From: Inia geoffrensis
Lineage: Eukaryota > Chordata > Mammalia > Artiodactyla > Iniidae
Direction of reading: 5' to 3'
Length of the DNA stretch: 64,000 nucleotides
Assembly (NCBI GenBank): GCA_036417435.1
Contig: CM070915.1
Location: 82,275,799-82,339,798, forward strand
Of the stretch, positions 11,954 through 23,787 are shown piece after piece (within the stretch, counting starts at the first letter, position 1; every line of letters starts with the position of its first letter). Position numbers and translations under genes: made by a program. Below the pieces are notes generated by a model. The model did no database searches, was not told the DNA's origin, and worked only from the letters and a program-made list of their open reading frames with translations.

Positions 11954-12637
11954 GGGATTAGGGTACAATTTAGGGTACGACAACGCTTAAGGTTTAGCGT
12001 ACGTGTGAGGGCACGAGTTAGTGTTGGTGTCCTGGTTAAGATTAGGGCACGGGTGAGGGTAAGGCTTCGGGTGAGGGTCAGGGTTAGGATTCGGGTTAGG
12101 GTTAGGGTTAAGGAATGCAGAGGGATTAGGGTACAGCTTAGGGTACGACAGTGCTTAAGGGTTAGCGTTCGTGTGAGGGCAAGGTTTAGTGTTAGTGTCC
12201 TGGTTAAGATTAGGGCACGGGTGAGGGTAAGGCTTCAGGTGAGAGTCAGGGTTAGGATTCCGGTTAGGGTTAGGGTTAGGGTTAGGTTTAGGGAATGGAG
12301 AGGGATTAGGGTACAGGTTAGGGTATGACAATGCTTAAGGTTTAGCGTAAGTGTGAGGGCACGAGTTAGTGTTGGTGTACTGGTTAAGACAACGGCACCG
12401 ATGAGGGTAAGGCCTCGGAAAAGGGTCACGTTCAGGGTTTCGCTTAGGGTTAGGGGTAGGGAATGGGGAGGGATTAGGGTACAGGATAGGGTATGACAAT
12501 GCATAAGGGTTAGCGTACGTTTGAGGGCATGAGTTAGTGTTTGTGTACTGGTTAAGATTAGGGCATTGGTTAGGGTAGGGCATCGGAAGTGGGTCAGGTT
12601 TAGGGATGGGGTTAGGGTTAGGGTTAAGGAATGGGGA
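11954..12637 (+). repeat. 684-bp unit A-B+-G-H, third close copy
   Basis: A 11954, B+ 12122-12301, G 12302, H 12470. It shares the private variants of the 5690 unit (CCGGTTAGGG, TTAGGTTTAGGG, GCATAAGGG). Confidence 0.9.
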
Positions 12638-13327
12638 GGGATTAGGGTACAATTTAGGGTACGACAACGCTTAAGGTTTAGCGTACGTGTGAGGGCACGA
12701 GTTAGTGTTGGTGTCCTGGTTAAGATTAGGGCACGGGTGAGGGTAAGGCTTCGGGTGAGGGTCAGGGTTAGGATTCGGGTTAGGGTTAGGGTTAAGGAAT
12801 GCAGAGGGATTAGGGTACAGCTTAGGGTACGACAGTGCTTAAGGGTTAGCGGTCGTGTGAGGGCAAGGGTTAGTGTTAGTGACCTGGTTAAGATTAGGGC
12901 ACGGGTGAGGGTAAGGCTTCAGGTGAGAGTCAGGGTTAGGATTCGGGTTAGGGTTAGGGTTAGGGTTAGGGTTAGGGTTAGGGAATGGAGAGGGATTAGG
13001 GTACAGGTTAGGGCACGACAATGCTTAAGGTTTAGCGTAAGTGTGAGGGCACGAGTTAGTGTTGGTGTACTGGTTAAGACAACGGCACCGATGAGGGTAA
13101 GGCCTCGGAAAAGGGTTACGTTCAGGGTTTCGCTTAGGGTTAGGGTTAGGGAATGGGGAGGGATTAGGGTACAGGATAGGGTACGACAATGATTAAGGGT
13201 TAGCGTACGTTTGAGGGCATGAGTTAGTGTTTGTGTACTGGTTAAGATTAGGGCATTGGTTAGGGTAGGGCATCGGAAGTGGGTCAGGTTTAGAGATGGG
13301 GTTAGGGTTAGGGTTAAGAAATGGGGA
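12638..13327 (+). repeat. 690-bp unit A-B(+18)-G-H with longest perfect TTAGGG tract
   Basis: A 12638, B 12806-12991 (186 bp), G 12992, H 13160. B has three extra telomeric hexamers rather than two, giving six perfect TTAGGG in a row at 12948-12983. GCGGTCGTG, GTGACCTGG and GGTTACGTTC are shared with the 59516 and 63620 units at the far end of the window. Confidence 0.88.
12948..12983 (+). repeat. Perfect (TTAGGG)6 telomeric tract
   Basis: Six uninterrupted TTAGGG copies, the longest perfect run I found. Other monomers have two to five copies at this position. Confidence 0.93.
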
Positions 13328-14718
13328 GGGATTAGGGTACAATTTAGGGTACGACAACGCTTAAGGTTTAGCGTACGTGTGAGGGCACGAGTTAGTGTTG
13401 GTGTCCTGGTTAAGATTAGGGCACGGGTGAGGGTAAGGCTTCGGGTGAGGGTCAGGGTTAGGATTCGGGTTAGGGTTAGGGTTAGGAATGCAGAGGGATT
13501 AGGGTACAGCTTAGGGTACGACAGTGCTTAAGGGTTAGCGTTTGTGTGAGGGCAAGTGTTAGTGTTAGTGTCCTGGTTAAGATTAGGGCACGGGTGAGGG
13601 TAAGGCTGCAGGTGAGGGTCAGGGTTAGGATTCGGGTTAGGGTTAGGGTTAGGGAATGGGGAGGGATTAGGGTACAGTTTAGGGTACGACAACGATTAAG
13701 GGTTAGCGTACGTGTGAGGGCACATGTTAGTGTTGGTGTCCTGGTTAAGACAAGGGCACGGGTGAGGGTAAGGTTTCGGGTGAGGGTCAGGGATAGAATT
13801 CGGGTTAGGGTTAGGTTTAGGGAATGGGGAGATATTAGGGCACAGTTTAGGGTACCACAACGCTTAAGGTTTAGCGTACGTGTGAGGTCACTAGTTAGTG
13901 TTAGTGTACTGCTTACGATTAGGGCACGGGTGAGGGTAAGGCCTCGGAAAAGGGTCACGTTAAGGGTTAGGGTTAGGGAATGGGGATTGATTAGGGTACA
14001 GGTTAGGGTTAGGGTTAGGGTTAGGGTTAGGGTTCGGGAATGGGGATTGATTAGGGTACATGTTAGGGTACGGCAATGGCTTAGGGTTGGCGTACGTTAG
14101 AGGGCATGGGTTAGTGTTGATGTACTGGTTAAAATTAGGACACGGGTGAGGGTAAAGTTTCGGGTGAGTGTCATGGTTAGGTTTCAGGTTAGGGTTAGGG
14201 TTAGGGAATGGAGAGGGATTAGGGTACAGGTTAGGGTACCGCTGCGGTTTAGTGTTAGCGTACGTTTGAGGGCACGAGTTAGTCTTGGTGTCCTGGTTTA
14301 GATTAGGGCACGGGTGAGGGTAAGGCTTCGGGTGAGGGTCAGGGTTAGGATTCGGGTTAGGGTTAGGGTTAGGGAATGGAGAGGGATTAGGGTACAGGTT
14401 AGGGTACGACAATGCTTAAGGGTTAGCGTAAGTGTGAGGGCACGAGTTAGTGTTGGTGTACTGGTTAAGACAACGGCACCGATGAGGGTAAGGCCTCGGA
14501 AAAGGGTCACGTTCAGGTTTTCGCTTAGGGTTAGGGTTAGGGAATGGGGAGGGATTAGGGTACAGGATAGGGTACGACAATGCTTAATGGTTAGCGTACG
14601 TTTGAGGGCATGAGTTAGTGTTTGTGTCCTGGTTAAGATTAGGGCATTGGTTAGGGTAGGGCATCGGAAGTGGGTCAGGTTTAGGGATGGGGTTAGGGTT
14701 AGGGTTAAGGAATGGGGA
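13328..14718 (+). repeat. Eight-monomer unit with three separate indels (1,391 bp)
   Basis: A 13328-13494 (167 bp, one base lost near 13,484), B 13495, C 13663, D 13831-13986 (156 bp, two TTAGGG fewer), E 13987-14214 (228 bp, contains a 60-bp duplication), F 14215, G 14383, H 14551. The length fits exactly: 1,344 - 1 - 12 + 60 = 1,391. Confidence 0.88.
13978..14056 (+). repeat. 60-bp local tandem duplication around the D/E junction
   Basis: GAATGGGGATTGATTAGGG occurs at 13978 and again at 14038, 60 bp apart (ten hexamers). Between them lies (TTAGGG)5 at 14003-14032 followed by TTCGGG. The start of E is therefore present twice. I saw no other local duplication of this kind in the window. Confidence 0.9.
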
Positions 14719-16062
14719 GGGATTAGGGTACAATTTAGTGTACGACAACTCTTAAGGTTTAGCGTACGTGTGAGGGCATGAGTTAGTGTTGGTGTCCTGG
14801 TTAAGATTAGGGCACAGGAGAGGGTAAGGATTCGGGTGAGGGTCAGGGTTAGGATTCGGGTTAGGGTTAGGGTTAAGGAATGCAGAGGGATTAGGGTACA
14901 GCTTAGGGTACGACAGTGCTTAAGGGTTAGCGTTCGTGTGAGGGCAAGGGTTAGTGTTAGTGTCCTGGTTAAGATTAGGGCACGGGTGAGGGTAAGGCTT
15001 CAGGTGAGGGTCAGGGTTAGGATTCGGGTTAGGGTTAGGGTTAGGTAATGGGGAGGGATTAGGGTACAGTTTAGGGTACGACAACGATTAAGGGTTAGCA
15101 TACGTGTGAGGGCACAAGTTAGTGTTGGTGTCCTGGTTAAGATTAGGGCACGGGTGAGGGTAAGGTTTCGGGTGAGGGTCAGGGATAGAATTCGGGTTAG
15201 GGTTAGGGTTAGGGAATGGGGAGATATTAGGGCACAGTTTAGGGTACCACAACGCTTAAGGTTTAGCGTACGTGTGAGGTCACTAGTTAGTGTTAGTGTA
15301 CTGCTTACGATTAGGGCACGGGTGAGGGTAAGGCCTCGGAAGAGGGTCACGTTAAGGGTTAGGATTAGGGTTAGGGTTAGGGAATGGGGATTGATTAGGG
15401 TACAGGTTAGGGTACGGCAATGGCTTAGGGTTGGCGTACGTTAGAGGGCATGGGTTAGTGTTGATGTACTGGTTAAAATTAGGACACGGGTGACGGTAAA
15501 GTTTCGGGTGAGTGTCATGGTTAGGTTTCAGGTTAGGGTTAGGGTTAGGGAATGGAGAGGGATTAGGGTACAGGTTAGGGTACCGCTGCGGTTTAGTGTT
15601 AGCGTAAGTTTGAGGGCTCGAGTTAGTCTTGGTGTCCTGGTTAAGATTAGGGCACGGGTGAGGGTAAGGCTTCGGGTGAGGGTCAGGGTTAGGATTCGGG
15701 TTAGGGTTAGGGTTAGGGAATGGAGAGGGATTAGGGTACAGGTTAGGGTACGACAATGCTTAAGGGTTAGCGTAAGTGTGAAGGCACGAGTTAGTGTTGG
15801 TGTACTGGTTAAGACAACGGCACCGATGAGGGTAAGGCCACGGAAAAGGGTCACGTTCAGGGTTTCGCTTAGGGTTAGGGTTAGGGAATGGGGAGGGATT
15901 AGGGTACAGGATAGGGTACGACAATGCTTAAGGGTTAGCGTACGTTTGAGGGCATGAGTTAGTGTTTGTGTACTGGTTAAGATTAGGGCATTGGTTAGGG
16001 TAGGACATCGGAAGTGGGTTAGGTTTAGGGATGGGGTTAGGGTTAGGGTTAAGGAATGGGGA
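14719..16062 (+). repeat. Canonical eight-monomer unit A-B-C-D-E-F-G-H (1,344 bp)
   Basis: Starts at 14719 (A), 14887 (B), 15055 (C), 15223 (D), 15391 (E), 15559 (F), 15727 (G) and 15895 (H), all 168 bp. This is the first complete canonical higher-order repeat with no indels. Confidence 0.9.
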
Positions 16063-17238
16063 GGGATTAGGGTACAATTTAGGGTACGACAACGCTTAAG
16101 GTTTAGCGTACGTGTGAGGGCAAGGGTTAGTGTTAGTGTCCTGGTTAAGATTAGGGCACGGGTGAGGGTAAGGCTTCAGGTGAGGGTCAGGGTTAGGATT
16201 CGGGTTAGGGTTAGGGTTAGGGAATGGGGAGGGATTAGGGTACAGTTTAGGGTACGAAAGCGATTAAGGGTTAGCGTACGTGTGAGGGCACGAGTTAGTG
16301 TTGGTGTCCTGGTTAAGATTAGGGCACGGGTGAGGGTAAGGTTTCGGGTGAGGGTCAGGGATAGAATTCGGGTTAGGGTTAGGGTTAGGGAATGGGGAGA
16401 TATTAGGGCACAGTTTAGGGTACCACAACGCTTAAGGTTTAGCGTACGTGTGAGGTCACTAGTTAGTGTTAGTTTACTGCTTACGATTAGGGCACGGGTG
16501 AGGGTAAGGCCTCGGAAGAGGGTCAGGTTAAGGGTTAGGGTTAGGGTTAGGGTTAGGGAATGGGGATTGATTAGGGTACAGGTTAGGGTACGGCAATGAC
16601 TTAGGGTTGGCGTACGTTAGAGGGCATGGGTTAGTGTTGATGTACTGGTTAAAATTAGGACACGGGTGAGGGTAAAGTTTCGGTAGAGTGTCATGGTTAG
16701 GTTTCAGGTTAGGGTTAGGGTTAGGGAATGGAGAGGGATTAGGGTACAGGTTAGGGTACCGCTGCGGTTTAGTGTTAGCATACGTTTGAGGGCACGAGTT
16801 AGTCTTGGTGTCCTGGTTAAGATTAGGGCACGGGTGAGGGTAAGGCTTCGGGTGAGGGTCAGGGTTAGGATTCGGGTTAGGGTTAGGGTTAGGGAATGGA
16901 GAGGGATTAGGGTACAAGTTAGGGTACGACAATGCTTAAGGGTTAGCATAAGTGTGAGGGCACGAGTTACTGTTGGTGTACTGGTTAAGACAACGGCACC
17001 GATGAGGGTAAGGCCTCGGAAAAGGGTCACGTTCAGGGTTTCGCTTAGGGTTAGGGGTAGGGAATGGGGAGGGATTAGGGTACAGGATAGGGTACGACAA
17101 TGCTTAAGGGTTAGCGTACGTTTGAGGGCATGAGTTAGTGATTGTGTACTGGTTAACATTAGGGCATTTGTTAGGGTAGGGCATCGGAAGTGGGTCAGGT
17201 TTAGGGATGGGTTTAGTGTTAGGGTTAAGCAATGGGGA
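16063..17238 (+). repeat. Seven-monomer unit A/B-C-D-E-F-G-H (1,176 bp)
   Basis: Starts are 16063, 16231, 16399, 16567, 16735, 16903 and 17071. The first monomer begins as A and switches to B at about 16,120-16,125 (GGGCAAGGGTTAG), deleting exactly one monomer length. C reads CGAAAGCGATT, a variant shared with 25971, 37179 and 42698. Confidence 0.87.
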
Positions 17239-17742
17239 GGGATTAGGGTACAATTTAGGGTACGACAACGCTTAAGGTTTAGCGTACGTGTGAGGGCACC
17301 AATTAGTGTTGGTGTCCTGGTTAAGATTCGGGCACGGGTGAGGGTAAGGCTTTGGGTGAGGGTCAGGGTTAGGATTCGGGTTAGGGTTAGGGTTAAGGAA
17401 TGCAGAGCGATTAGGGTACAGCTTAGGGTACGACAGTTCTTAAGGGTTAGCGTTCGTGTGAGGGCAAGGGTTAGTGTTAGTGTCCTGGTTAAGATTAGGG
17501 CACGGGTGAGGGTAAGGCTTCAGGTGAGGGTCAGGGTTAGGATTCGGGTTAGGGTTAGGGTTAGGGAATGGGGAGGGATTAGGGTACAGGGTAGGGTACG
17601 ACAATGCTTAAGGGTTAGCGTACGTTTGAAGGCATGAGTTAGTGTTTGTGTACTGGTTAAGATTAGGGCATTGGTTAGGGTAGGGCATCGGAAGTGGGTC
17701 AGGTTTAGGGATGGGGTTAGGGTTAGGGTTTAGGAATGGGGA
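17239..17742 (+). repeat. Three-monomer unit A-B-H (504 bp), shortest in the window
   Basis: A 17239, B 17407, H 17575. The H copy begins GGGATTAGGGTACAGGGTAG and keeps the GGGCATTGG block. C to G are absent. Confidence 0.86.
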
Positions 17743-18414
17743 GGGATTAGGGTACAATTTAGGGTACGACAACGCTTAAGGTTTAGCGTACGTGTGAGGG
17801 CACGACTTAGTGTTGGTGTCCTGGTTAAGATTAGGGCACGGGTGAGGGTAAGGTTTCTGGTGAGGGTCAGGGATAGAATTCGGATTAGGGTTAGGGTTAG
17901 GGAATGGGGAGATATTAGGGAACAGTTTAGGGTACCACAACGCTTAAGGTTTAGCGTACGTGTGAGGTCACTAGTTAGTGTTAGTGTACTGCTTACGATT
18001 AGGGCACGGGTGAGTGTAAGGCCTCGGAAGAGGGTCACCTTAAGGGTTAGGGTTAGGGTTAGGGTTAGGAAATGGGGATTGATTAGGGTACAGGTTAGGG
18101 TACGGCAATGGCTTAGAGTTGGCGTACGTTAGAGGGAATGCGTTAGTGTTGATGTACTGGTTAAAATTAGGACACAGGTGAGGGTAAAGTTTCGGGTGAG
18201 TGTCATGGTTAGGTTTCAGGTTAGGGTTAGGGTTAGGGAATGGAGAGGGATTAGGGTACAGGTTAGGGTACCGCTGCGGTTTAGTGTTAGCATACGTTTG
18301 AGGGCACGAGTTAGTGTTTGTGTACTGGTTAAGTTTAGGGCATTGGTTAAGGTAGGGCATCGAAAGTGGGTCAGGTTTAGGGATGGGGTTAGGGTTAGGG
18401 TTAAGGAATGGGGA
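17743..18414 (+). repeat. Four-monomer unit A/C-D-E-F/H (672 bp)
   Basis: A/C hybrid 17743 (starts CAATTT, ends with GATAGAATTC), D 17911, E 18079, F/H hybrid 18247 (starts CCGCTGCGG, ends with the GGCATTGG block). It has two in-register hybrids within 672 bp. Confidence 0.86.
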
Positions 18415-20093
18415 GGGATTAGGGTACAATTTAGGGTACGACAACGCTTAAGGTTTAGCGTACGTGTGAGGGCACGAGTTAGTGTTGGTGTCCTGGTTAA
18501 GATTAGGGCACGGGTGAGGGTAAGGCTTCGGGTGAGGGTCAGGGTTAGGATTCGTTTAGGGTTAGGGTTAAGGAATGCAGAGGGATTAGGGTACAGCTTA
18601 GGGTACGACAGTGCTTAAGGGTTAGCGTTCGTGTGAGGGCAAGGGTTAGTGTTAGTGTCCTGGTTAAGATTAGGGCACGGGTGAGGGTAAGGCTTCAGGT
18701 GAGGGTCAGGGTTAGGATTCGGGTTAGGGTTAGGGTAAGGGAATGTGGAGGGATTAGGGTACAGTTTAGGGTACGACAACGATTAAGGGTTAGCATACGT
18801 GTGAGGGCACGAGTTAGTGTTGGTGTCCTGGTTAAGATTAGGGCACGGGTGAGGGTAAGGCTTCGGGTGAGGGTCAGGGTTAGGATTCGGGTTAGGGTTA
18901 GGGTTAAGGAATGCAGAGGGATTAGGGTACAGCTTAGGGTACGACAGTGCTTAAGGGTTAGCGTTCGTGTGAGGGCAAGGGTTAGTGTTAGTGTCCTGGT
19001 TAAGATTAGGGCACGGGTGAGGGTAAGGCTTCAGGTGAGGGTCAGGGTTAGGATTCGGGTTAGGGTTAGGGTTAGGGAATGGGGAGGGATTAGGGTACAG
19101 TTTAGGGTACGACAACGATTAAGGGTTAGCATACGTGTGAGGGCACAAGTTAGTGTTGGTGTCCTGGTTAAGATTAGGGCACGGGTGAGGGTAAGGTTTC
19201 GGGTGAGGGTCAGGGATAGAATTCGGGTTAGGGTTAGGGTTAGGGAATGGGGAGATATTAGGGCACAGTTTAGGGTACCACAACGCTTAATGTTTAGCGT
19301 ACGTGTGAGGTCACTAGTTAGTGTTAGTGTACTGCTTACGATTAGGGCACGGGTGAGGGTAAGGCCTCGGAAGAGGGTGACGTTAAGGGTTAGGGTTAGG
19401 GTTAGGGTTAGGGAATGGGGATTGATTAGGGTACAGGTTAGGGTACGGCAATGGCTTAGGGTTGGCGTACGTTAGAGGGCATGGGTTAGTGTTGATGTAC
19501 TGGTTAAAATTAGGACACGGGTGAGGGTAAAGTTTGAGGAGAGTGTCATGGTTAGGTTTCAGGTTAGGGTTAGGGTTAGGGAATGGAGAGGGATTAGGGT
19601 ACAGGTTAGGGTACCACCGCGGTTTAGTGTTAGCGTACGTTTGAGGGCACGAGTTAGTCTTGGTGTCCTGGTTAAGATTAGGGCACGGGTGAGGGTAAGG
19701 CTTCGGGTGAGGGTCAGGGTTAGGTTTCGGGTTAAGGTTAGGGTTAGGGAATGGAGAGGGATTAGGGTACAGGTTAGGGTACGACAATGCTTAAGGGTTA
19801 GCGTAAGTGTGAGGGCACGAGTTAGTGTTGGTGTACTGGTTAAGACAACGGCACCGATGAGGGTAAGGCCTCGGAAAAGGGTCACGTTCAGGGTTTCGCT
19901 TAGGGTTAGGGTTAGGGAATGGGGAGGGATTAGGGTACAGGATAGGGTACGACAATGCTTAAGGGTTAGCGTACGTTTGAGGGCATGAGTTAGTGTTTGT
20001 GTACTGGTTAAGATTAGGGCATTGGTTAGGGTAGGGCATCGGAAGTGGGTCAGGTTTAGGGATGGGGTTAGTGTTAGGGTTAAGCAATGGGGA
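18415..20093 (+). repeat. Ten-monomer unit A-B-C/A-B-C-D-E-F-G-H (1,679 bp)
   Basis: A 18415-18581 (167 bp; one base lost near 18,554), then B 18582, C/A 18750, B 18918, C 19086, D 19254, E 19422, F 19590, G 19758, H 19926. The B/C junction carries AATGTGGA. The same layout recurs at 21774 and 23788. Confidence 0.86.
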
Positions 20094-21773
20094 GGGATTA
20101 GGGTACAGTTTAGGGTACCACAACGCTTAAGGTTTAGCGTACGTGTGAGGTCACTAGTTAGTGTTAGTGTACTGCTTACGATTAGGGCACGGGTGAGGGT
20201 AAGGCCTCGGAAGAGGGTCACGTTATGGGTTAGGGTTAGGGTTAGGTTTAGGGAATGGGGATTGATTAGGGTACAGGTTAGGGTACGGCAATTGCTTAGG
20301 GTTGGCGTACGTTAGAAGGCATGGGTTAGTGTTGATGTACTGGTTAAAATTAGGACACGGGTGAGGGTAAAGTTTCGGGTGAGTGTCATGGTTACGTTTC
20401 AGGTTAGGGTTAGGGTTAGGGAATGGAGAGGGATTAGGGTACAGGTTAGGGCACCGCTGCGGTTTAGTGTTAGCGTACGTGTGAGGGCACTGGTTAGTGT
20501 TGGTGTCCTGGTTAAGATTAGGGCACGAGTGAGGGTAAGGCTTCGGCTGAGGGTCAGGGTTAGGATTCGGGTTAGGGTTAGGGTTAAGGAATGCAGAGGG
20601 ATTAGGGTACAGCTTAGGGTACGACAGTGCTTAAGGGTTAGCGTTCGTGTGAGGGCAAGGGTTAGTGTTAGTGTCCTGTTTAAGATTAGGGCACGGGTGA
20701 GGGTAAGGCTTCAGGTTAGTATCAGGGTTAGGATTCGGGTTAGGGTTAGGGTTAGGGAATGGGGAGGGATTAGGGTACAGTTTAGGGTACGACAACGATT
20801 AAGGGTTAGCATACGTGTGAGGGCACAAGTTAGTGTTGGTGTCCTGGTTAAGATTAGGGGACGGGTGAGGGTAAGGTTTCGGGTGAGGGTCAGGGATAGA
20901 ATTCGGGTTAGGGTTAGGGTTAAGGAATGGGGAGATATTAGGGCACAGTTTAGGGTACCACAACGCTTAAGGTTTAGCGTACGTGTGAGGTCACTAGTTA
21001 GTGTTAGTTTACTGCTTACGATTAGGGCACGGGTGAGGGTAAGGCCTCGGAAGAGGGTCACGTTAAGGGTTAGGGTTAGGGTTAGGGTTAGGGAATGGGG
21101 ATTGATTAGGGTACAGGTTAGGGTACGGCAATGGCTTAGGGTTGGCGTACGTTAGAGGGCATGGGTTAGTGTTTATGTACTGGTTAAAATTAGAACACGG
21201 GTGAGGTTAAAGTTTCGGGTGAGTGTCATGGTTAGGTTTCAGATTAGGGTTAGGGTTAGGGAATGGAGAGGGAGTAGGGTACAGGTTAGGGTACCGCTGC
21301 GGTTTAGTGTTAGCGTACGTTTGAGGGCACAATTTAGTCTTGGTGTCCTGGTTAAGATTAGGGCACGGGTGAGGGTAAGGCTTCGGGTGAGGGTCAGGGT
21401 TAGGATTCGGGTTAGGGTTAGGGTTAGGGAATGGAGAGGGATTAGGGTACAGGTTAGGGTACGACAATGCTTAAGGGTTAGCGTAAGTGTGAGGGCACGA
21501 GTTAGTGTTGGTGTACTGGTTAAGACAACGGCACCGATGAGGGTAAGGCCTCGGAAAAGGGTCATGTTCAGGGTTTCGATTAGGGTTAGGGTTAGGGAAT
21601 GGGGAGGGATTAGGTTACAGGAAAGGGTACGACAATGCTTAAGGGTTAGCGTACGTTTGAGGGCATGAGTTAGTGTTTGTGTACTGGTTAAGTTTAGGGC
21701 ATTGGTTAGGGTAGGGCATCGGAAGTGGGTCAGGTTTAGGGATGGGGTTAGGGTTAGGGTTAAGGAATGGGGA
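20094..21773 (+). repeat. Ten-monomer unit D*-E-F/A-B-C-D-E-F-G-H (1,680 bp)
   Basis: H is joined directly to a D-like monomer at 20094 that starts GGGATT instead of GATATT and then reads GGGTACCACAACG. E 20262, F/A 20430, B 20598, C 20766, D 20934, E 21102, F 21270, G 21438, H 21606. The A monomer that normally opens a unit is missing. Confidence 0.85.
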
Positions 21774-23787
21774 GGGATTAGGGTACAATTTAGGGTACGA
21801 CAACGCTTAAGTTTAGCGTACGTGTGAGGGCACGAGTTAGTGTTGGTGTCCTGGTTAAGATTAGGGCACGGGTGAGGGTAAGGCTTCGGGTGAGGGTCAG
21901 GGTTAGGATTCGGTTAGGGTTAGGGTTAAGGAATGCAGAGGGATTAGGGTACAGCTTAGGGTACGACAGTGCTTAAGGGTTAGCGTTCGTGTGAGGGCAA
22001 GGGTTAGTGTTAGTGTCCTGGTTAAGATTAGGGCACGGGTGAGGGTAAGGCTTCAGGTGAGGGTCAGGGTTAGGATTCGGGTTAGGGTTACGGTAAGGGA
22101 ATGTGGAGGGATTAGGGTACAGTTTAGGGTACGACAACGATTAAGGGTTAGCATACGTGTGAGGGCACGAGTTAGTGTTGGTGTCCTGGTTAAGATTAGG
22201 GCACGGGTGAGGGTAAGGCTTCGGGTGAGGGTCAGGGTTAGGATTCGGGTTAGGGTTAGGGTTAAGGAATGCAGAGGGATTAGGGTACAGCTTAGGGTAT
22301 GACAGTGCTTAAGGGTTAGCGTTCGTGTGAGGGCAAGGGTTAGTGTTAGTGTCCTGGTTAAGATTAGGGCACGGGTGAGGGTAAGGCTTCAGGTGAGGGT
22401 CAGGGTTAGGATTCGGGTTAGGGTTAGGGTTAGGGAATGGGGAGGGATTAGGGTACAGTTTAGGGTACGACAACGATTAAGGGTTAGCATACGTGTGAGG
22501 GCACAAGTTAGTGTTGGTGTCCTGGTTAAGATTAGGGCACGGGTGAGGGTAAGGTTTCGGGTGAGGGTCAGGGATAGAATTCGGGTTAGGGTTAGGGTTA
22601 GGGAATGGGGAGATATTAGGGCACAGTTTAGGGTACCACAACGCTTAATGTTTAGCGTACGTGTGAGGTCACTAGTTAGTGTTAGTGTACTGCTTACGAT
22701 TAGGGCACGGGTGAGGGTAAGGCCTCGGAAGAGGGTCACGTTAAGGGTTAGGGTTAGGGTTAGGGTTAGGGAATGGGGATTGATTAGGGTACAGCTTAGG
22801 GTACGGCAATGGTTTAGGGTTGGCGTACGTTTGAGGGCATGGGTTAGTGTTGATGTACTGGTTAAAATTAGGACACGGGTGAGGGTAAAGTTTTAGGAGA
22901 GTGTCATGGTTAGGTTTCAGGTTAGGGTTAGGGTTAGGGAATGGAGAGGGATTAGGGTACAGGTTAGGGTACCACTGCGGTTTAGTGTTAGCGTACGTTT
23001 GAGGGCACGAGTTAGTCTTGGTGTCCTGGTTATGATTAGGGCACGGGTGAGGGTAAGGCTTCGGGTGAGGGTCAGGGTTAGGTTTCGGGTTAGGGTTAGG
23101 GTTAGGGAATGGAGAGGGATTAGGGTACAGGTTAGGGTACGACAATGCTTAAGGTTTAGCGTACGTGTGAGGGCACCAGTTAGTGTTGGTGTCCTGGTTA
23201 AGATTAGGGCACGGGTGAGGGTAAGGCTTTGGGTGAGGGTCAGGGTTAGGATTCGGGTTAGGGTTAAGGTTAAGGAATGCAGAGCGATTAGGGTACAGCT
23301 TAGGGTACGACAGTGCTTAAGAGTTAGTGTTCGTGTGAGGGCAAGGGTTAGTGTTAGTGTCCTGGTTAAGATTAGGGCACGGGTGAGGGTAAGGCTTCAG
23401 GTGAGGGTCAGGGTTAGGATTCGGGTTAGGGTTAGGGTTAGGGAATGGAGAGGGATTAGGGTACAGGTTAGGGTACGACAATGCTTAAGGGTTAGCGTAA
23501 ATGTGAGGGCACGAGTTAGTGTTGGGGTACTGGTTAAGACAACGGCACCGATGAGGGTAAGGCCTCGGAAAAGGGTCATGTTCAGGGTTTCGCTTAGGGT
23601 TAGGGTTAGGGAATGGGGAGGGATTAGGTTACAATATAGGGTACGACAATGCTTAAGGGTTAGCGTACGTTTGAGGGCATGAGTTAGTGTTTGTGTACTG
23701 GTTAAGATTAGGGCATTGGTTAGGGTAGGGCATCGGAAGTGGGTTAGGTTTAGGGATGGGGTTAGGGTTAGGGTTAAAGAATGGGGA
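21774..23787 (+). repeat. Twelve-monomer unit with two 1-bp deletions (2,014 bp)
   Basis: A 21774-21939 (166 bp; bases lost near 21,811 and 21,912), B 21940, C/A 22108, B 22276, C 22444, D 22612, E 22780, F 22948, G/A 23116, B 23284, G 23452, H 23620. E reads CGTACGTTTGAGG instead of CGTACGTTAGAGG, so the stop triplet usually present in E is absent. Confidence 0.85.

Larger units (their letters stand above)
9022..12754 (+). repeat. Dispersed block duplication, copy 2
   Basis: Partner of 2,590-6,490, with one fused F/B+ monomer at 11438 in place of two monomers. Its left end overlaps the second copy of the 2,544-bp tandem block, so the two events are nested. Confidence 0.83.
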
